From the NCBI GenBank assembly GCA_005881085.1, contig VBGU01000262.1, positions 1 to 6,232 on the forward strand: a stretch of 6,232 nt of DNA, given 5' to 3'. Below are positions 1 through 6,038 of this stretch, one piece after another (positions within the stretch are counted from its first letter, which is position 1; every line of letters begins with the position of its first letter). The stretch comes from Chloroflexota bacterium (lineage in GTDB: Bacteria > Chloroflexota > Limnocylindria > P2-11E). The notes under the pieces were generated by a model. It saw only the letters and a list, made by a program, of their open reading frames with translations. It did no database searches and was not told the origin of the DNA. The translations under genes were made by a program, and so were the position numbers.

Positions 1-2
1 AG

Positions 3-602
3 CCGCTCGGTCCGCGGGCGCACGTCTTCTACCGCGCTCTTTTCTATTTGCCGCTGGTGAACTCGGCGATCCTCGTGGCGATGGTGTGGCGCTGGATCTT
101 CAACGCCAATCCATACGGCCTCGCGAACGCGGCGCTGAGCCCATTCGGGCTGGGCCCCTACCTGTGGATCGGAAGCTCGGACCAGGCGCTCATCGCGGTG
201 ATCCTGAGCGCCGTGCTGACGATCCCGGGCGGCGGCGTGGTCCTCTACTCCGCGGCGATGGGGTCGCTCCCTCGGGAGCTCTACGAGGCGGCGGACCTCG
301 ACGGCGCGAGCTGGTTCTCGAAGTGGCGCCACATCACGGTGCCGCTTTTGCGGCCGACAACGCTTTACCTGCTCGTGATCTACACGATCCTCGCGTTCCA
401 GCTGTTCGAGCGCGTGTACATCATGACGAACGGCGGCGGGCCGAACAACGCGACGATCACGATCGTGCAGCTCATCTACTCCACGGCGTTCCAGTTCGGG
501 CGCTACGGGCTCGCGAGTGCGATGGCGGTGGTCCTGTTCGGAATGGCGCTCGTTGTCGCTGTGCTGCAGTTCCGCTCGCTTCGGTCCGATGTCGAGTATT
601 AG
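3..602 (+). CDS. Carbohydrate ABC transporter permease, MalF/UgpA type (5'-truncated by window edge)
   Basis: Inner-membrane permease subunit of a CUT1-type sugar importer, which would pair with the next gene and an MsmX/MalK-type ATPase. The frame is open from the left edge, giving 199 visible residues; relatives are usually about 290, so roughly 90 N-terminal residues lie outside the window. The TTG at 48 is internal, not the start. The fragment has several hydrophobic segments and, at about residues 95-118 of the visible part, the cytoplasmic EAA loop that docks on the ATPase (EAADLDGASWF then ITVPLLRPT). The later ERVYIMTNGGGPNNAT stretch is typical of MalF-type partners, where a motif of the form 'TxGGPxxxT' is common. 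The substrate cannot be read from the permease. It overlaps the downstream permease by 14 bp, so the two are almost certainly co-transcribed and translationally coupled. Confidence 0.93.
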   Translation, partial: PLGPRAHVFYRALFYLPLVNSAILVAMVWRWIFNANPYGLANAALSPFGLGPYLWIGSSDQALIAVILSAVLTIPGGGVVLYSAAMGSLPRELYEAADLDGASWFSKWRHITVPLLRPTTLYLLVIYTILAFQLFERVYIMTNGGGPNNATITIVQLIYSTAFQFGRYGLASAMAVVLFGMALVVAVLQFRSLRSDVEY

Positions 603-1410
603 GCAGCGCCTTCCGGTCCATGTCGTTCTGCTCCTCGCGGGCGGGCTGTCGCTCTTCCCGTTGTACTGGCTGTTCCTGACGTCGCTGTCACCGACGCAGT
701 ACGTGGTGCGGGTGCCGCCGGAGATCGTGCCGCGTGAGCTAACGACCGCGAACTACGTGCGGCTCTTCGAGACCACGCCGATCGTTCGGTGGCTGTTCAA
801 CACCGTGGTGATCGCGGGCGTGATAACCGCATTCCACCTTCTCTTTGATTCCATGGCCGGATACGCGTTCGCCAAGCGGCGCTTCCCGGGAAAGAACGTG
901 ATGTTCTGGCTGGTGGTGAGCACGCTCACGGTGCCGGCGCAGGTGACCCTGATCCCGGTGTTCTTCATCCTGCGGTTCTTGGGCTTGCTCGATACCTATC
1001 CCGGCGTGATCCTTCCGGGACTGGCTGACGTGTTCGGCATATTCCTGATGAAGCAGTTCATCCAGACGCTACCGACAGAGCTCGAACACGCCGCGCGCGT
1101 CGACGGCGCGTCGGAGTGGCAGGTATACCGGCACATCATCGTGCCGCTTTCGCGTCCCGCGCTCGCGGTGCTCGCGATCTTCACCTTCCAGCGTTATTGG
1201 AACGCCTTCATCTTTCCGCTCGTCATCCTGCACGATCCATCGAAATATCCGGTGCAGGTGGGTCTCGCGACCCTGCAGGGCGAGTTCAACACCGACTACG
1301 GGATGCTCATGACCGGCGCCGCGGTTGCGGCGATCCCGATGATCGCCGTGTTTTTCGCGTTCCAGCGGCACTTCATCGAGGGAATCCGCATCGGCGGAGT
1401 CAAGGGCTAG
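589..1410 (+). CDS. Carbohydrate ABC transporter permease, MalG/UgpE type
   Basis: Second permease of the same CUT1 sugar importer, 273 residues, the usual length for MalG-type proteins. ATG 589 is chosen because it yields a normal N-terminus: a short basic stretch, then a first membrane segment around residues 10-31. An earlier in-frame ATG at 517 would add residues that are only the other permease's sequence read in a shifted frame. The EAA loop is at residues 166-190 (EHAARVDGA, then IIVPLSRP), and the family-typical FQRYWNAFIFPLV follows at about 200-212. About six membrane segments are visible. No Shine-Dalgarno sequence is seen; the start lies 14 bp inside the upstream gene, so translation is probably coupled. 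The last 11 bp overlap the 3' end of the convergent ligase gene, so no room exists for a dedicated terminator between them. The transported sugar is not identifiable. Confidence 0.95.
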   Translation: MSSIRQRLPVHVVLLLAGGLSLFPLYWLFLTSLSPTQYVVRVPPEIVPRELTTANYVRLFETTPIVRWLFNTVVIAGVITAFHLLFDSMAGYAFAKRRFPGKNVMFWLVVSTLTVPAQVTLIPVFFILRFLGLLDTYPGVILPGLADVFGIFLMKQFIQTLPTELEHAARVDGASEWQVYRHIIVPLSRPALAVLAIFTFQRYWNAFIFPLVILHDPSKYPVQVGLATLQGEFNTDYGMLMTGAAVAAIPMIAVFFAFQRHFIEGIRIGGVKG

Positions 1411-2980
1411 CGCGGCGACGCTCTAGCTCCGCCAGCTCTCGGCGAAGTATTTTCCCGGACGCCGTGCGCGGCACCTTCTCGATGAACTCGATCTCGCGAA
1501 CGCGCTTGTAGTCGGCGATCCGCTCCTTCACGAATGCGATGAGCTCATCGGCCGTGGCCTGGGCGTTCGGTCGAAGCTGCACGAAAGCCTTCGGGATCTC
1601 GCCGGCCTCCTCGTTCGGTTTGCCGATTACGCCGGCGTCGGCGACCGCGGGGTGCTCGCAGAGCACCGCCTCGACCTCAGCCGGTCCGACACCGAAGCCC
1701 TTGTACTTGATGAACTCCTTCTTGCGATCGACGATGAACACGTAGCCCTTGTCGTCGCGGCGGCCGACGTCGCCGGTGTGGAACCAGCCGTCGCGGATGA
1801 CGTCGGCCGTGTCCTGCGGCTTGTTCCAGTAGCCCCGCATGACCTGGGGGCCGCGAACGCAGATCTCGCCGACCTCTCCATCCGCGAGCGTCTTCGTACC
1901 GGTCTCGAGGTCGACGATCTTGTCCTCTGTGCCGGGAACCACTCGCCCGATCGACTCGAGCACGGCCGCGTCCATGGGGTTGGCGTGCGTCACCGGCGAG
2001 GTCTCGGTGAGGCCGTAACCCTGGATGATCGGCTTGCCGATGCGCTGGATCATTCGACGCGCGGGATCAGGCGCGAGCGGGGCCGCGCCGCTGAAGAAGA
2101 AGCGCACCGAGGAGAAGTCGTGCTTCTCCACCTCGGGACTCATCGCGAGCCCCAGGACGATCGGCGGGACGATGAAGCAGACCGTCGCACGATGACGTTC
2201 CACGAGTGTGCAGTACTCGACCATGTCGAAGCGGGGCATGACCACCTGCGTCGCGCCAAGGCTGATCGCACCGGTCATGAGCAGGTTGAGCGCGTAGATA
2301 TGGAAGTACGGAAGGACGTTGAGGAAGACGTCGTCGCGCCGAACGGGCACGGCGGCGAAGAACTGCTGCTGGTTCGCCGTGAGGTTCGCGTGCGTCAGCA
2401 TCACGCCCTTCGGGAATCCGGTCGTGCCGCTGGTATAGGGGAGCGCGGCAAGGTCGTTCATCCCGACCTGGACCGAGATGCCGAGGTCCGGTTCATCGGC
2501 CAGCAGAAGATCATTGAAGCGCTCGACGCCGCTCGGCGCGGCGTCGCCGGTCACCGCGAACGCACGGACGCTCTTGAGCTCGGATCGGACGGCGTCCACG
2601 ACCGGTGCGAGGGCCGCGTGGTACAGGACCGCGGTCGCTCCCGCGTCGTCGACCTGGAAGCGGACCTCGCGCTCCTTCGACTGCGCGTTGATCGGATTCA
2701 CGACTGCGCCGATCTTCAGCGTTCCGTAGAAGGCGATGACGAACTCGATGGAATTCGGCATGAAGATGGTCACCCGGTCGCCGGGGCGGACGCCCCGTTT
2801 CGCGAGCGCGGCCGCGAGCTGATCGCTCAGCTGATCGATCTCGCGGAAGGTCACGCTGCGGTCGCCCATGAGGAGTGCCGGCTTGTCGCCGACCTCGCGC
2901 GCGACCTCGCGCAGGCGGTCCTGAAGGGTGATCTCGCGGTACGTGAACGTCGTCGTCGGTCGTGCCGGTGAAACCGCCAT
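1400..2980 (-). CDS. AMP-dependent acyl-CoA synthetase (long-chain fatty acid / 4-coumarate CoA ligase-like)
   Basis: ANL-superfamily adenylating enzyme of 526 residues, full length for the family. It activates a carboxylic acid with ATP to an acyl-AMP and transfers it to coenzyme A. Motifs in order: P-loop TSGTTGFPKG (183-192), GYGLTETSP (321-329) in the ATP/acyl site, GWFHTGD (398-404) with the ribose-binding Asp404, the hinge DRKKEFIKYKG (418-428), and PRTASGK (504-510) with the catalytic Lys510 needed for adenylation. The segment after the hinge reads FGVGPAEVE, where relatives often have FQVAPAE-like residues. All core catalytic residues are present, so it should be active. The acyl substrate (medium/long-chain fatty acid or aryl acid) cannot be fixed from sequence alone. 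ATG 2978-2980 is supported by a strong ribosome binding site just upstream. It is transcribed divergently from the neighbouring aldo/keto reductase and converges on the sugar permease. Confidence 0.93.
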   Translation of the reverse strand: MAVSPARPTTTFTYREITLQDRLREVAREVGDKPALLMGDRSVTFREIDQLSDQLAAALAKRGVRPGDRVTIFMPNSIEFVIAFYGTLKIGAVVNPINAQSKEREVRFQVDDAGATAVLYHAALAPVVDAVRSELKSVRAFAVTGDAAPSGVERFNDLLLADEPDLGISVQVGMNDLAALPYTSGTTGFPKGVMLTHANLTANQQQFFAAVPVRRDDVFLNVLPYFHIYALNLLMTGAISLGATQVVMPRFDMVEYCTLVERHRATVCFIVPPIVLGLAMSPEVEKHDFSSVRFFFSGAAPLAPDPARRMIQRIGKPIIQGYGLTETSPVTHANPMDAAVLESIGRVVPGTEDKIVDLETGTKTLADGEVGEICVRGPQVMRGYWNKPQDTADVIRDGWFHTGDVGRRDDKGYVFIVDRKKEFIKYKGFGVGPAEVEAVLCEHPAVADAGVIGKPNEEAGEIPKAFVQLRPNAQATADELIAFVKERIADYKRVREIEFIEKVPRTASGKILRRELAELERRRASP

Positions 2981-2984
2981 AGTG

Positions 2985-2994
2985 TCCTCCCCCT
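2985..2994 (-). promoter_or_regulatory. Strong Shine-Dalgarno site of the acyl-CoA synthetase
   Basis: Read on the minus strand this is AGGGGGAGGA, ending 4 nt before the ATG at 2980. It is the clearest ribosome binding site in the window and fixes the synthetase start. It contrasts with the neighbouring GTG-started genes, which show no such site. Confidence 0.8.
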
Positions 2995-2999
2995 ACCGT

Positions 3000-3012
3000 C
3001 GCGCCCGGCGCG
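3000..3012. repeat. Short perfect inverted repeat in divergent promoter region
   Basis: CGCGCC-C-GGCGCG: 6-bp arms around one base, midway in the 72-bp divergent intergenic region. It lies just downstream of the putative minus-strand -10 (3013-3018), about where the synthetase transcript would start. The half-site CGCGCC recurs at 3031-3036. It could be an operator for a repressor, but GC-only palindromes of this size also arise by chance in high-GC DNA. Confidence 0.3.
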
Positions 3013-3018
3013 ATTCTA
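3013..3018 (-). promoter_or_regulatory. Candidate -10 element for the acyl-CoA synthetase
   Basis: Minus-strand hexamer TAGAAT, one mismatch from TATAAT, 32 nt upstream of the ATG. It would give a short leader of roughly 25 nt containing the Shine-Dalgarno site. No convincing TTGACA-like -35 element is seen at 16-19 bp spacing, so the call rests on the -10 match and its position alone. Confidence 0.35.
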
Positions 3019-3040
3019 GGCTCCAGAGAGCGCGCCGAAC

Positions 3041-3046
3041 TATCGT
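3041..3046 (+). promoter_or_regulatory. Candidate -10 element for a leaderless aldo/keto reductase mRNA
   Basis: Hexamer TATCGT (TANNNT pattern) followed by exactly 6 nt and then the GTG start at 3053. If transcription begins about 7 nt after the -10, as is usual, the mRNA would start at or next to the GTG. This agrees with the absence of any Shine-Dalgarno sequence there. No -35 hexamer is evident. The same layout occurs upstream of the gene starting at 6024. Confidence 0.4.
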
Positions 3047-3052
3047 TGGGCC

Positions 3053-3916
3053 GTGATACCGAGCACCCCATTCGGCAGCACCGGGCACCAAAGCCGCCGC
3101 ACCATTTTCGGCGCGGCCGCGCTCGGCAAGGTCACCGACGCCGAAGCCGACCGGGCCCTCCAGCTCGTGCTCCGCTACGACCTGAACCACCTCGATACGG
3201 CGGCGAGCTACGGCGATTCGGAGCTCCACATCGCGCCATGGCTGAAGCGCGAGGGCCGCGACCGCTTCTTCCTCGCGACCAAGACCGGTAAGCGCACCTA
3301 CCCCGAGGCGCGCGACGAGATCCGGCTATCGCTCAACCGGTTGGGTGTGGACCACGTCGATCTCATCCAGCTGCACAACCTCGTCGACCAGAACGAATGG
3401 AACATCGCGATGGGCAAGGACGGCGCCCTCCGCGCGGCCGTCGAGGCGCGGGACGCCGGGCTTGCGCGCTTCATCGGCGTGACTGGGCACGGACTCGAGG
3501 TGGCGCGGCGGCATCGCGAAAGTCTCGAGCGCTTTCCCTTCGACAGCGTCCTCTTCCCTTATAACTTCACGCAGCTGCAGGGCGAGGCGTACGCGCGGGA
3601 GGCCGAGGTGCTGATCGCGCTGTGTCAGAAACGAGGCGTCGCCATTCAGACGATCAAGGCGATCACGCTCGCGCCCTGGCCGGGCGATCGGCCCGCGCGG
3701 CCGACGACCTGGTACGAACCGCTCACCGAACAGCGTGACATCGATGTCGCCGTCCGGTTCGTCCTCGGTCGTCCGGGGATCTTTCTCAACACCGCGAGCG
3801 ACATCGACCTTCTGGCGAAAATACTTGACGCCGCGGACCGTGGCGGACGAGCGCCTAGCGACGAGGAGATGGAGGATCTGGTGCGACGCCGTGAGATGGC
3901 GCCGCTCTTCGCCTAG
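3053..3916 (+). CDS. Aldo/keto reductase (first of two in the window)
   Basis: NAD(P)H-dependent oxidoreductase with a TIM-barrel fold, 287 residues, predicted to interconvert aldehydes or ketones and alcohols in the cytoplasm. The catalytic tetrad is visible: Asp48 and Tyr53 (HLDTAASYGDSE), Lys77 (LATKTGK) and His108 (DLIQLHN). GVTGH (142-146) and VLFPYNF (166-172) are further barrel strands. The C-terminus (GIFLNTASDIDLLAKIL) lacks the IPK...RxxEN cofactor signature of the classical branch, so it belongs to a different subfamily from the reductase at 4512-5360. Its substrate is unknown. GTG 3053 is chosen because an in-frame TAG lies upstream at 3017 with no ATG between, and because a -10-like hexamer sits 6 nt before it. 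The TMEM175-family gene follows after 3 bp, so the two probably share a transcript. Confidence 0.9.
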   Translation: MIPSTPFGSTGHQSRRTIFGAAALGKVTDAEADRALQLVLRYDLNHLDTAASYGDSELHIAPWLKREGRDRFFLATKTGKRTYPEARDEIRLSLNRLGVDHVDLIQLHNLVDQNEWNIAMGKDGALRAAVEARDAGLARFIGVTGHGLEVARRHRESLERFPFDSVLFPYNFTQLQGEAYAREAEVLIALCQKRGVAIQTIKAITLAPWPGDRPARPTTWYEPLTEQRDIDVAVRFVLGRPGIFLNTASDIDLLAKILDAADRGGRAPSDEEMEDLVRRREMAPLFA

Positions 3917-4031
3917 CCGATGGTTCGCTCCTATAACCAGGTAGCGGGGCGCCGCCTTGATCGGATCGGGGCGCTCTCCGATGGTGTCTTCGCGATCGCG
4001 ATGACCCTCATCGTTTTCGAGATCCACGTAC

Positions 4032-4050
4032 CCGATCCGGGACCGATCCG
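4032..4050 (+). repeat. 8-bp direct repeat at the TMEM175 frame break
   Basis: CCGATCCG occurs at 4032-4039 and again at 4043-4050, offset by 11 bp. Slippage between such copies changes length by a non-multiple of three (11 bp). The copies overlap the hairpin and the frame-switch interval. Confidence 0.5.
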
Positions 4051-4058
4051 CTCGGTCC
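4040..4058 (+). repeat. Hairpin at the TMEM175 frame break
   Basis: Perfect inverted repeat GGACCGA-TCCGC-TCGGTCC, a 7-bp stem with a 5-nt loop. It lies inside the interval (about 4037-4054) where the reading frame of the TMEM175-family gene must change. Hairpins promote replication slippage and also cause base-dropping in sequencing, so it is a plausible cause of the lesion. Confidence 0.6.
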
Positions 4059-4511
4059 GCGGCTCGTCACCTACCTGCTGAGCTTTCTGACCCTCGGGAT
4101 CTTCTGGAACGCCCAGCAAGTACAGATCAACCACTTCACCACGGCCGATCGCGATCTCACCTGGCTCCACCTCGCGTTCCTCGCGGCCGTCGCGCTGATG
4201 CCCTTCTCGACATCGCTTCTCGCGGAGTTCATTACTTTCCGCCTGGCCCTCGTGGCGTACTGGGCGAACATCCTTCTTCTCGGCGTGATCGTGTACATCG
4301 CCTGGATCTATGCGGAAGCCCACGCCCTTCTGGACAAGGACGCTGGACCGTTGGTGTCGGGGCTGATCAAGCGGCGCATCGTCTTCGCTCAGGCGCTCTA
4401 CGCCTTCGGCGCGCTGCTCTGCCTAATCAACCCGCTCTGGAGTATCGCCTTCATCGTCCTCGTGCAGCTCAACTTCGCGATCGCGCCGAAGATCCCATAC
4501 CTCTCGCGGCT

Positions 4512-5360
4512 CTAGCGCGACTCCAGCGGCTTCCGTCCTTCGGGAGCGGGGAAGGATTCGTCCAGCTCGTCGAGGTCGCGCTTGGTCAGCTTGATGTCGG
4601 CGGCGCCGCGGTTCTCACGAACGTGCTTGGGGTCCGCGGCCTTCGGTATCGCGATGACGCCGTCGTCGCGGATGACCCAGGCGAGGGCGACCTGTGCGGG
4701 CGTCGCGTCGTGCCGCTCGGCCACGCGTTTCAAGATCGCATGCGGGTGCGTGAGCAGTCCCTCCTCGACAGGCGAGTACGCCATGACCGGGCGATGCCGC
4801 TTGCGCATCAAGGGGAGGAGATCCCACTCGATGCCGCGGCGCTCGAGGTTGTAGAGCACCTGGTTCGTGACGATGCGCTCTAGGCCGCCTTTGAGCCGGG
4901 CGAGCTCGGTCACGTCGTCGACATCGAAGTTGCTGACCCCCGCGTAGCGGATCTTCTTCGCCTCGAGCAGGTCGGCGAATCCGGCCAGCGTCTCTTTCAG
5001 CGGCACATCGCCGCGCCAGTGCAGGAGGTAGAGGTCGATCTGCTCGATGTCGAGCCGCCGAAGGCTCCGATCGCATGCCGCCGCCATGCGTTCGCGCGTC
5101 GCGTTCTGTGGATAGAACTTCGTGACGACGAACACCTGATCGCGGCGGCCCGCGATCGCCTCGCCGACGATCCGCTCCGCACCTCCGTCGGCGTACATCT
5201 CGGCTGTGTCGATGAGCGTCATGCCGAGCTCGATGCCGGTGCGAAGGGCGGCGACCTCGTTTTTGCGTTTGCTGAGGTTCTCGCCCATGCGCCACGTGCC
5301 CTGTCCGAGCACGGGCACGGTCTCTCCGCCCGGAAACGTGGTGGAAGGAATGCGTGGCAC
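4512..5360 (-). CDS. Aldo/keto reductase, YeaE-like (AKR with classical cofactor site)
   Basis: NADPH-dependent aldo/keto reductase of 282 residues, full length. The catalytic tetrad is Asp51 and Tyr56 (LIDTAEMYADGGAE), Lys81 (VVTKFYP) and His114 (LYLLHWRG). GVSNF (141-145) and NQVLYNL (166-172) follow, and the NADPH-binding C-terminus has IPKAA (238-242) and VREN (247-250). The N-terminus (GQGTWRMGE) and the DTAEMYADGGAE segment closely match, from memory, Escherichia coli YeaE, reported as a methylglyoxal reductase. A role in reactive-aldehyde detoxification is therefore plausible, but the substrate is not proven by sequence. GTG 5358-5360 is chosen because it gives the normal family N-terminus; no Shine-Dalgarno sequence is evident and the frame stays open further upstream. 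It follows the FtsH-like gene on the same strand after 28 bp. Its stop TAG (4512-4514) overlaps the TMEM175 stop in the tetranucleotide CTAG. Confidence 0.92.
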   Translation of the reverse strand: MPRIPSTTFPGGETVPVLGQGTWRMGENLSKRKNEVAALRTGIELGMTLIDTAEMYADGGAERIVGEAIAGRRDQVFVVTKFYPQNATRERMAAACDRSLRRLDIEQIDLYLLHWRGDVPLKETLAGFADLLEAKKIRYAGVSNFDVDDVTELARLKGGLERIVTNQVLYNLERRGIEWDLLPLMRKRHRPVMAYSPVEEGLLTHPHAILKRVAERHDATPAQVALAWVIRDDGVIAIPKAADPKHVRENRGAADIKLTKRDLDELDESFPAPEGRKPLESR

Positions 5361-5388
5361 CGCGAGCGATCGAGCACGAGCTATGCCG

Positions 5389-6024
5389 CTACGACCCTCG
5401 CCGTGCCCGCAACGTCAGGTAATAGAAGAACCCGCCGATGAGGAGGACGGGCAAGAGGCTCAGGATGATTGAGCCAACCACGCTGAGCGGCGGGGTGTCG
5501 GGCTCATACCGGAGCTCGATCGTCTGCGAGGCATGCGCGGCGTTGTAGTCCAGGACAGCTCGCCCAACGAGGGTGTCAGGCTCCGACACCGTCGTCCGTT
5601 CCTTGTGCCCAGGGCTGTCACGCAACTCGAGAGTCGCTGTCGATCCAGCGATGGTCACTGCTCGCACCTGTCCGGCGTTGATGTCGCGGAGCGCTTGCGT
5701 CACGTCGACCTCCGGCACAGCCGGCGTCTGCGATCGGTACGCGTATAGGAGTCCGAGTCCCATAACAACGAGAAGCAGCGTGAGGATCCCGTTCTGAAAA
5801 ATGCGAGATCGTGGCGCGGGACCGAGCGGCCCCCGCGATCCAGCGGGTATCGCGAGAGCACCCGAGTCGCGGAATCCGCCACAACGGCACGGAACTCCAC
5901 CGACTTCGCGGTAGCAGGGGCGCTCGATCGGTGGATCGGACCGAAGGCGCGCGCGGACCGCATCGCGGTCATGCCAATCGCGGGTGTGACCGCACGTGTC
6001 GCAGATTGCGCGCGCGTCGAGCAC
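5389..6024 (-). CDS. Orphan FtsH N-terminal-like membrane protein with Cys/His-rich head
   Basis: A 211-residue protein. Residues 8-51 carry CDTCGHTRDWH, then C37 and CRC (46-48), a Cys/His arrangement that looks metal (zinc) binding. Residues 78-96 form a first membrane helix (ILTLLLVVMGLGLLYAY). Residues 106-175 resemble the FtsH extracytoplasmic domain: VDVTQALRDINAGQVRAVTI, then a strand pair and a GRAVLDYN segment. Residues 180-204 form a second helix (SIILSLLPVLLIGGFFYYL). FtsH would continue here with its AAA and zinc-protease domains, but this protein stops four residues on (RRGS). It therefore cannot be a protease; it may be a membrane scaffold, an FtsH partner or a decayed relic. 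The GTG start is forced by an in-frame TAG at 6034-6036. No Shine-Dalgarno sequence is present, and a -10-like TAGAGT lies 6 nt before the start. It lies 26 bp after the RlpA-like gene and 28 bp before the YeaE-like reductase. Confidence 0.75.
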   Translation of the reverse strand: MLDARAICDTCGHTRDWHDRDAVRARLRSDPPIERPCYREVGGVPCRCGGFRDSGALAIPAGSRGPLGPAPRSRIFQNGILTLLLVVMGLGLLYAYRSQTPAVPEVDVTQALRDINAGQVRAVTIAGSTATLELRDSPGHKERTTVSEPDTLVGRAVLDYNAAHASQTIELRYEPDTPPLSVVGSIILSLLPVLLIGGFFYYLTLRARRGS

Positions 6025-6030
6025 GCGCGA

Positions 6031-6036
6031 ACTCTA
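6031..6036 (-). promoter_or_regulatory. Candidate -10 element for a leaderless FtsH-like mRNA
   Basis: Minus-strand hexamer TAGAGT (TANNNT) followed by 6 nt (TCGCGC) and the GTG start at 6024, the same spacing as TATCGT-6 nt-GTG before the aldo/keto reductase at 3053. It lies in the 26-bp gap after the RlpA-like gene, which would give the FtsH-like gene its own promoter. No -35 element is recognised. Confidence 0.4.
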
Positions 6037-6038
6037 GC

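Larger units (their letters stand above)
3920..4515 (+). pseudogene. TMEM175/DUF1211-family membrane protein, frame broken near codon 40
   Basis: Bacterial TMEM175-family proteins are small membrane proteins of about 200 residues; characterised members are potassium-permeable channels. Translation from ATG 3920 gives RLDRIGALSDGVFAIAMTL, the first helix with the family's (F/L)SDGVFAIA signature, then VFEIHVPDPG, and then ends at TGA 4078-4080. The rest of the family sequence continues without interruption one frame back (-1): LVTYLLSFLTLGIFWN from 4063, LAFLAAVALMPFSTSLLAEF, and SIAFIVLVQLNFAIAPK up to TAG 4513-4515. The frame must switch between about 4037 and 4054. The linker there is also shorter than I recall for close relatives, so the lesion may be a deletion of 3n+1 bases rather than one base. 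Downstream codons are undamaged, implying a recent mutation or a sequencing or assembly error. It starts 3 bp after the reductase and shares CTAG with the stop of the convergent gene. Confidence 0.8.

Noticed and set aside
517..588. An N-terminal extension of the second permease starting at ATG 517
   Set aside because: The added residues are the other permease's codons read out of frame (Trp/Ser/Cys-rich). The ATG at 589 gives a normal MalG-type N-terminus.
1403..1440. A bidirectional terminator between the permease and ligase genes
   Set aside because: The only inverted repeat found there has 4-bp arms, no T-tract follows, and the region lies within the ligase coding sequence.
1652..2971. 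A 439-codon open frame on the plus strand antisense to the acyl-CoA ligase
   Set aside because: Its translation is rich in Arg, Asp, His, Glu and Val with no domain signal, typical of the complement of a high-GC gene. The opposite strand has every ligase motif.
3326..4027. A 233-codon minus-strand frame across the aldo/keto reductase and the TMEM175 start
   Set aside because: Low-complexity charged translation opposite a gene with a complete catalytic tetrad; it also crosses an intergenic junction.
4037..4080. Programmed -1 ribosomal frameshifting in the TMEM175-family gene, with the hairpin as stimulator
   Set aside because: No slippery heptamer of the X-XXY-YYZ kind precedes the hairpin, and the linker seems short, so a mutation or assembly error is more likely.
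4615..5295. A 226-codon minus-strand frame overlapping the YeaE-like reductase
   Set aside because: Arg/His-rich translation in a shifted frame of the same strand; a shadow of the real reductase frame.
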